DNA of 64,000 nt, from contig NZ_QYAB01000001.1 in assembly GCF_016758175.1 (NCBI RefSeq), forward strand, positions 1,527,849-1,591,848. The letters are read 5' to 3'. The position numbers and the translations under genes were made by a program. Under the pieces are notes generated by a model. It did not search any database, was not told where the DNA came from, and worked only from the letters and a program-made list of their open reading frames with translations. Source of the DNA: Leucobacter zeae (GTDB taxonomy: Bacteria; Actinomycetota; Actinomycetes; Actinomycetales; Microbacteriaceae). The number at the start of each line of letters is the position of its first letter. The stretch's first letter is position 1. This document shows, one piece after another, positions 60,840-64,000 of this stretch.

Positions 60840-63800
60840 GTGACCGACCAGTACGCAGACGCGCGACCTCCACGGCCGCGGCGGCTCTCGCCCCTCGCCC
60901 TCACCATCGTGCTGGTGGTGATCCTCATCCTCGGCTTCCTCGCCGTCGCCTCGGTGATGTCGGAGGTGCTGTGGTTCCGCCAGGTCGGCTACCTGCCGGT
61001 GCTCACCACGCAGTGGATCGCCGTGGGAACGATGTTCCTCATCGGGTTCGTCGGCATGGCCGTTCCGATCTTCTTCGCGATCGACATCGCCTATCGCAAG
61101 CGGCCGGTCTACGCCCGGCTGACCGCGCAGCTCGATCGCTACCAGGAGCTCTTCGAGCCCCTGCGCAAGCTCGTCAAGTGGGCCCTGCCCGCGCTGTTCG
61201 GGCTCTTCGGCGGCTTCAGCGCCGCGGGGCAGTGGCAGAGCGCGCTGATGTGGCTCAACCGCGAGGGCACGGGCGAGAAGGACGCCCAGTTCGGACTCGA
61301 CGTCTCGTTCTACCTCTTCGACCTGCCGCTGATCCAGAGCGTCGTCGGCTTCGCCTCGGCGGTGACGCTGCTCGCGCTGATCACGGGGGTCGCGACGAGC
61401 TACCTGTACGGCGGCATCTCGTTCTCGGGCCGAGACGTGCGCGTCTCGAAGTCGACGCGGATCCAGGCCGCGGTGCTCGCGACGATCTACCTGCTGCTCC
61501 AGGCGGTGAGCCTCTGGCTCGACCAGTACCGCCTGCTCACGAACAGCGCCGGGCTGCGCACGGGTGCGCTCTTCCAGGACGTCCACGCCGTGATCCCGGG
61601 CAAGCAGATCCTCGCGGGCATCGCGCTGATCGTCGCCGTGCTCTTCCTCGTCACCGCGTTCACGGGCAAGTGGCGCCTCCCCGTCATCGGCACCGCGCTC
61701 TTCCTGGTCTCGAGCATCGTGCTCGGCATCGGCTACCCGTGGGCGGTGCAGCAGTTCCAGGTGAAGCCAGATGAGAAGAGCCTCGAGGCGGAGTACATCC
61801 AGCGCAACATCGACGCCACGCGCACGGCGTACGGCATCGACGACGTCGAGGTCGAGCGCTACGAAGCCTCGACCGACGCGGAGCCGGGCGCCCTGCGCAA
61901 CGATGCCGCGACGACCGCGAACATCCGCATCATCGACCCCGAGGTCGTCTCCTCGACGTTCTCGCAGCTCGAGCAGATCCGTCAGTACTACAAGTTCCCG
62001 GCATCGCTCAGCGTCGACCGCTACGAGATCGACGGCCGCGTGGAGGACACCGTCTCCGCCGTGCGCGACATCGACATCGAGCGCCAGTCCGGCTGGTACA
62101 ACCGCACCCTGGTCTACACGCACGGCTACGGCCTCGTGGCGGCTTACGGCAACCAGCGCTCGGCCGGCGGCGAACCCGTGTTCCTCGAGAACGGCATCCC
62201 CACGAGCGGCAAGCTCGGAGAGTTCGAACCGCGGGTCTACTTCGGCATGAACTCTCCCGAGTACTCGATCGTCGGTGGCGAGCGCAAGAAGCCGATCGAG
62301 CTCGATTTCCCCGCCGACGCCGAGAGCACGGCGGAGGCGACGGCCGATGATGCCCAGGCCGCTGATCCGGCGGACGCCGAGGCGTCGTCCGAGTCGACGG
62401 AAGCGGAAGCTGCCGACGCCGATCAGGCCGATGACGCCGGTCGCCAGAACCTCACCACGTTCTCCGGAGACGGTGGACCGGAGCTGAGCAACATCTTCAC
62501 GAAGCTGATCTACGCCCTCAAGTTCCAGGACATGGAGGTGCTGCTCTCGGGCGCCGTCGTCGACGGATCGCAGATCCTGTACGACCGCAACCCGGTCGAT
62601 CGTGTCAAGAAGGTCGCCCCGTACCTGACGATCGACGAGGCGCCGTACGCATCGGTCGTCGACGGCCGCGTCGTGTGGATCGTCGACGGCTACACGACCT
62701 CGGCGGAGTACCCGTACTCGCAGCGGGCCGACTTCAACGAACTGAAGGTCGACGCCGTGAAGCGGGATCGGGATCCGATGGCGAAGCCCATCAACTACAT
62801 CCGCAATTCCGTGAAGGCCACCGTCGACGCGTACGACGGATCGATCTCGCTCTACGCCTGGGACACCGAGGATCCGATCCTGAAGTCGTGGGGCAAGATC
62901 TTCCCCGGCACGCTCAAGAGCGTCTCCGAGATGAGCGGCGATCTGCTGAGCCACGTCCGCTATCCGAGCGACCTCTTCAAGGCGCAGCGGTCGATGCTGG
63001 GCGCCTACCACGTGACGGATCCGGACGCCTTCTACTCCGACGAGGACAAGTGGCGTACCCCGAACGACCCGGTGGCCGCCGCCGGCGCCAACGGCCGGAA
63101 GCTCTCGCAGCCGCCCTATTACCTGACGCTGGCGGCCGGCCAGGAGGCCGACCCCAACTTCTCGATCTATTCGACGTACATCCCCGATCAGGAGGGTGAG
63201 GGCGCGCGCGACATCCTCACCGGGTACCTCGCGGCCAACTCCAATGCGGGGTCGAAGGAGGGCTCGGTCTCGGAGGACTACGGCACGCTGAAGCTGCTCA
63301 CGCTGCCGAAGGGCGACCCCATCCCCGGCCCGGGCCAGGTGCAGAACAGCTTCACGACCGACTCGAAGGTGTCGAACCTGCTGAACATCCTGCGTCAGGG
63401 CGAGAGCAAGGTCATCAGCGGCAACCTGCTGACCCTGCCTGTCGGCGGCGGGCTGCTCTACGTGCAGCCGGTCTACGTGCAGGCGAAGTCGGGAACGAGC
63501 TTCCCGATCCTGCAGAAGGTGCTCGTGTCGTTCGGTGACGAGATCGCCTTCGAGGACACGCTGGACGGCGCGCTCGACGCGCTGTTCGGCGGGAACTCGG
63601 GAGCGAGCGCCGGCGACGGCGACACCCCGGCGACGGAGAACCCGTCCGGCGAGGAGGAACCCTCCGGTGAGGGCTCCTCGGGCGAGGAGCCGAAGGGCGA
63701 CGGCGGTTCGGCCGCGGCCGATCTCGACACCATCCTGAAGGAGATGCAGTCCGCGCTCCAGGATCGCGATCAGGCGATGAAGGATGGGGACTGGACGGCG

Positions 63801-63866
63801 TACGGCAAGGCCGACGAGCAGCTCCGGAAGGCGATCGAAGCGGCGCTCGAGGCCGAGCAGGGCTAG
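60840..63866 (+). CDS. UPF0182 family large membrane protein
   Basis: 1008 residues. Seven or so hydrophobic helices in the first 310 residues, then a long extracytoplasmic region (D-I-D-I-E-R-Q-S-G-W-Y-N-R and Y-F-G-M-N-S-P-E-Y-S are family motifs), as in COG1615. An acidic low-complexity insertion of about 45 residues lies near 498-540 and a second disordered Gly/Glu-rich stretch near 920-960. The function is unknown; the family is conserved across Actinobacteria and follows the PDZ-Lon gene here as in mycobacteria. Confidence 0.93.
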   Translation: MTDQYADARPPRPRRLSPLALTIVLVVILILGFLAVASVMSEVLWFRQVGYLPVLTTQWIAVGTMFLIGFVGMAVPIFFAIDIAYRKRPVYARLTAQLDRYQELFEPLRKLVKWALPALFGLFGGFSAAGQWQSALMWLNREGTGEKDAQFGLDVSFYLFDLPLIQSVVGFASAVTLLALITGVATSYLYGGISFSGRDVRVSKSTRIQAAVLATIYLLLQAVSLWLDQYRLLTNSAGLRTGALFQDVHAVIPGKQILAGIALIVAVLFLVTAFTGKWRLPVIGTALFLVSSIVLGIGYPWAVQQFQVKPDEKSLEAEYIQRNIDATRTAYGIDDVEVERYEASTDAEPGALRNDAATTANIRIIDPEVVSSTFSQLEQIRQYYKFPASLSVDRYEIDGRVEDTVSAVRDIDIERQSGWYNRTLVYTHGYGLVAAYGNQRSAGGEPVFLENGIPTSGKLGEFEPRVYFGMNSPEYSIVGGERKKPIELDFPADAESTAEATADDAQAADPADAEASSESTEAEAADADQADDAGRQNLTTFSGDGGPELSNIFTKLIYALKFQDMEVLLSGAVVDGSQILYDRNPVDRVKKVAPYLTIDEAPYASVVDGRVVWIVDGYTTSAEYPYSQRADFNELKVDAVKRDRDPMAKPINYIRNSVKATVDAYDGSISLYAWDTEDPILKSWGKIFPGTLKSVSEMSGDLLSHVRYPSDLFKAQRSMLGAYHVTDPDAFYSDEDKWRTPNDPVAAAGANGRKLSQPPYYLTLAAGQEADPNFSIYSTYIPDQEGEGARDILTGYLAANSNAGSKEGSVSEDYGTLKLLTLPKGDPIPGPGQVQNSFTTDSKVSNLLNILRQGESKVISGNLLTLPVGGGLLYVQPVYVQAKSGTSFPILQKVLVSFGDEIAFEDTLDGALDALFGGNSGASAGDGDTPATENPSGEEEPSGEGSSGEEPKGDGGSAAADLDTILKEMQSALQDRDQAMKDGDWTAYGKADEQLRKAIEAALEAEQG

Positions 63867-63880
63867 CTGGAAGATCGAGC

Positions 63881-63918
63881 GACGGGCCCGGGGATCCGCA
63901 TGGACCCCCGGGCCCGTC
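63881..63918. terminator. Terminator after the UPF0182 gene
   Basis: gacgggcccgggg (63881-63893) pairs perfectly with ccccgggcccgtc (63906-63918), 13 bp, starting 14 bases after the stop. The 12-base loop can pair further (gatcc/ggacc). Confidence 0.75.
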
Positions 63919-63934
63919 GGCGTTCCCGGTGCGT

Positions 63935-63976
63935 CGGCACCCCGGCCCACTGGCGCCGCGGCACCCCGGCCCACTG
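63935..63976. repeat. Two direct copies of an 18-base intergenic motif
   Basis: cggcaccccggcccactg at 63935-63952 and 63959-63976, then aaccactt/aaccacta runs to the window end. GGCACCCCGRCCCACT also lies beside the palindromic element at 17732-17747. This may be the left part of a third element cut by the window end. Confidence 0.6.
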
Positions 63977-64000
63977 AACCACTTAACCACTACGGAACCG

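Overview
The window is from a very GC-rich actinobacterial chromosome. WhiB1/WblE, the SigR/RsrA thiol-stress pair, the AdnAB recombinase, a DUF3107 protein, DUF3097, Zincin_2 and UPF0182 genes point to Actinobacteria. The aroA-rsgA / sigR-rsrA arrangement and overall gene content suggest Microbacteriaceae. A Leucobacter-like genus is only a guess. No rRNA, tRNA, CRISPR array, insertion sequence, prophage or plasmid gene was found. Coding density is high: the longest stretch without a gene is about 270 bases (19851-20122), and it holds a riboswitch and a promoter.

Layout. 1-2088: end of malate dehydrogenase, then argG. 2359-8346: whiB1, peroxiredoxin, rsgA, aroA and the divergent sigR-rsrA operon. 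8356-14380: mixed metabolic genes (HExxH membrane-associated protein, arginase-like hydrolase, DUF3097, MFS exporter, 3-hydroxyisobutyryl-CoA hydrolase-like enzyme, orphan DNA methyltransferase). 14409-17688: vitamin B6 locus, with pdxS-pdxT divergent from a MocR/PdxR regulator that contains no lysine. 17854-20779: DUF488, a DtxR-type regulator, and a two-gene SMR exporter behind a probable guanidine-III riboswitch. 20845-27698: lipoprotein, a divergent S-adenosylhomocysteine-hydrolase-like protein with an amidohydrolase, and a complete polar amino acid ABC transporter. 27794-31971: DHA2 exporter, LysR regulator and a PLP decarboxylase. 32062-46073: DUF885/YchJ operon, aminopeptidase P, PHP phosphoesterase, DEAD-box helicase, ferritin-like protein, rlmC, coaBC, DUF3107 and a penicillin-acylase-family hydrolase.

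46236-63866 is an actinobacterial core block: adnA-adnB, a kinase-fold protein lacking catalytic residues, nudC without zinc-ribbon cysteines, uvrD2 without its usual C-terminal domains, an orphan E1/ThiF-like (TOMM-cyclodehydratase-like) protein, a Zincin_2 metalloprotease-family protein, a PDZ-Lon protease and UPF0182. It mixes DNA-break processing with envelope and proteolysis genes.

Two features run through the window. Many genes start a fixed 6-7 bases after a TANNNT -10 box, so they are probably transcribed as leaderless mRNAs. Several operons are joined by ATGA/GTGA stop-start overlaps. Convergent gene pairs are usually separated by perfect GC-rich inverted repeats. A separate 60-base palindromic element occurs at least twice with identical geometry. 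The most interesting items are the riboswitch-SMR unit, the lysine-free PdxR, the catalytically altered SAHH-like protein, the orphan E1-like protein, and the palindromic repeat families.
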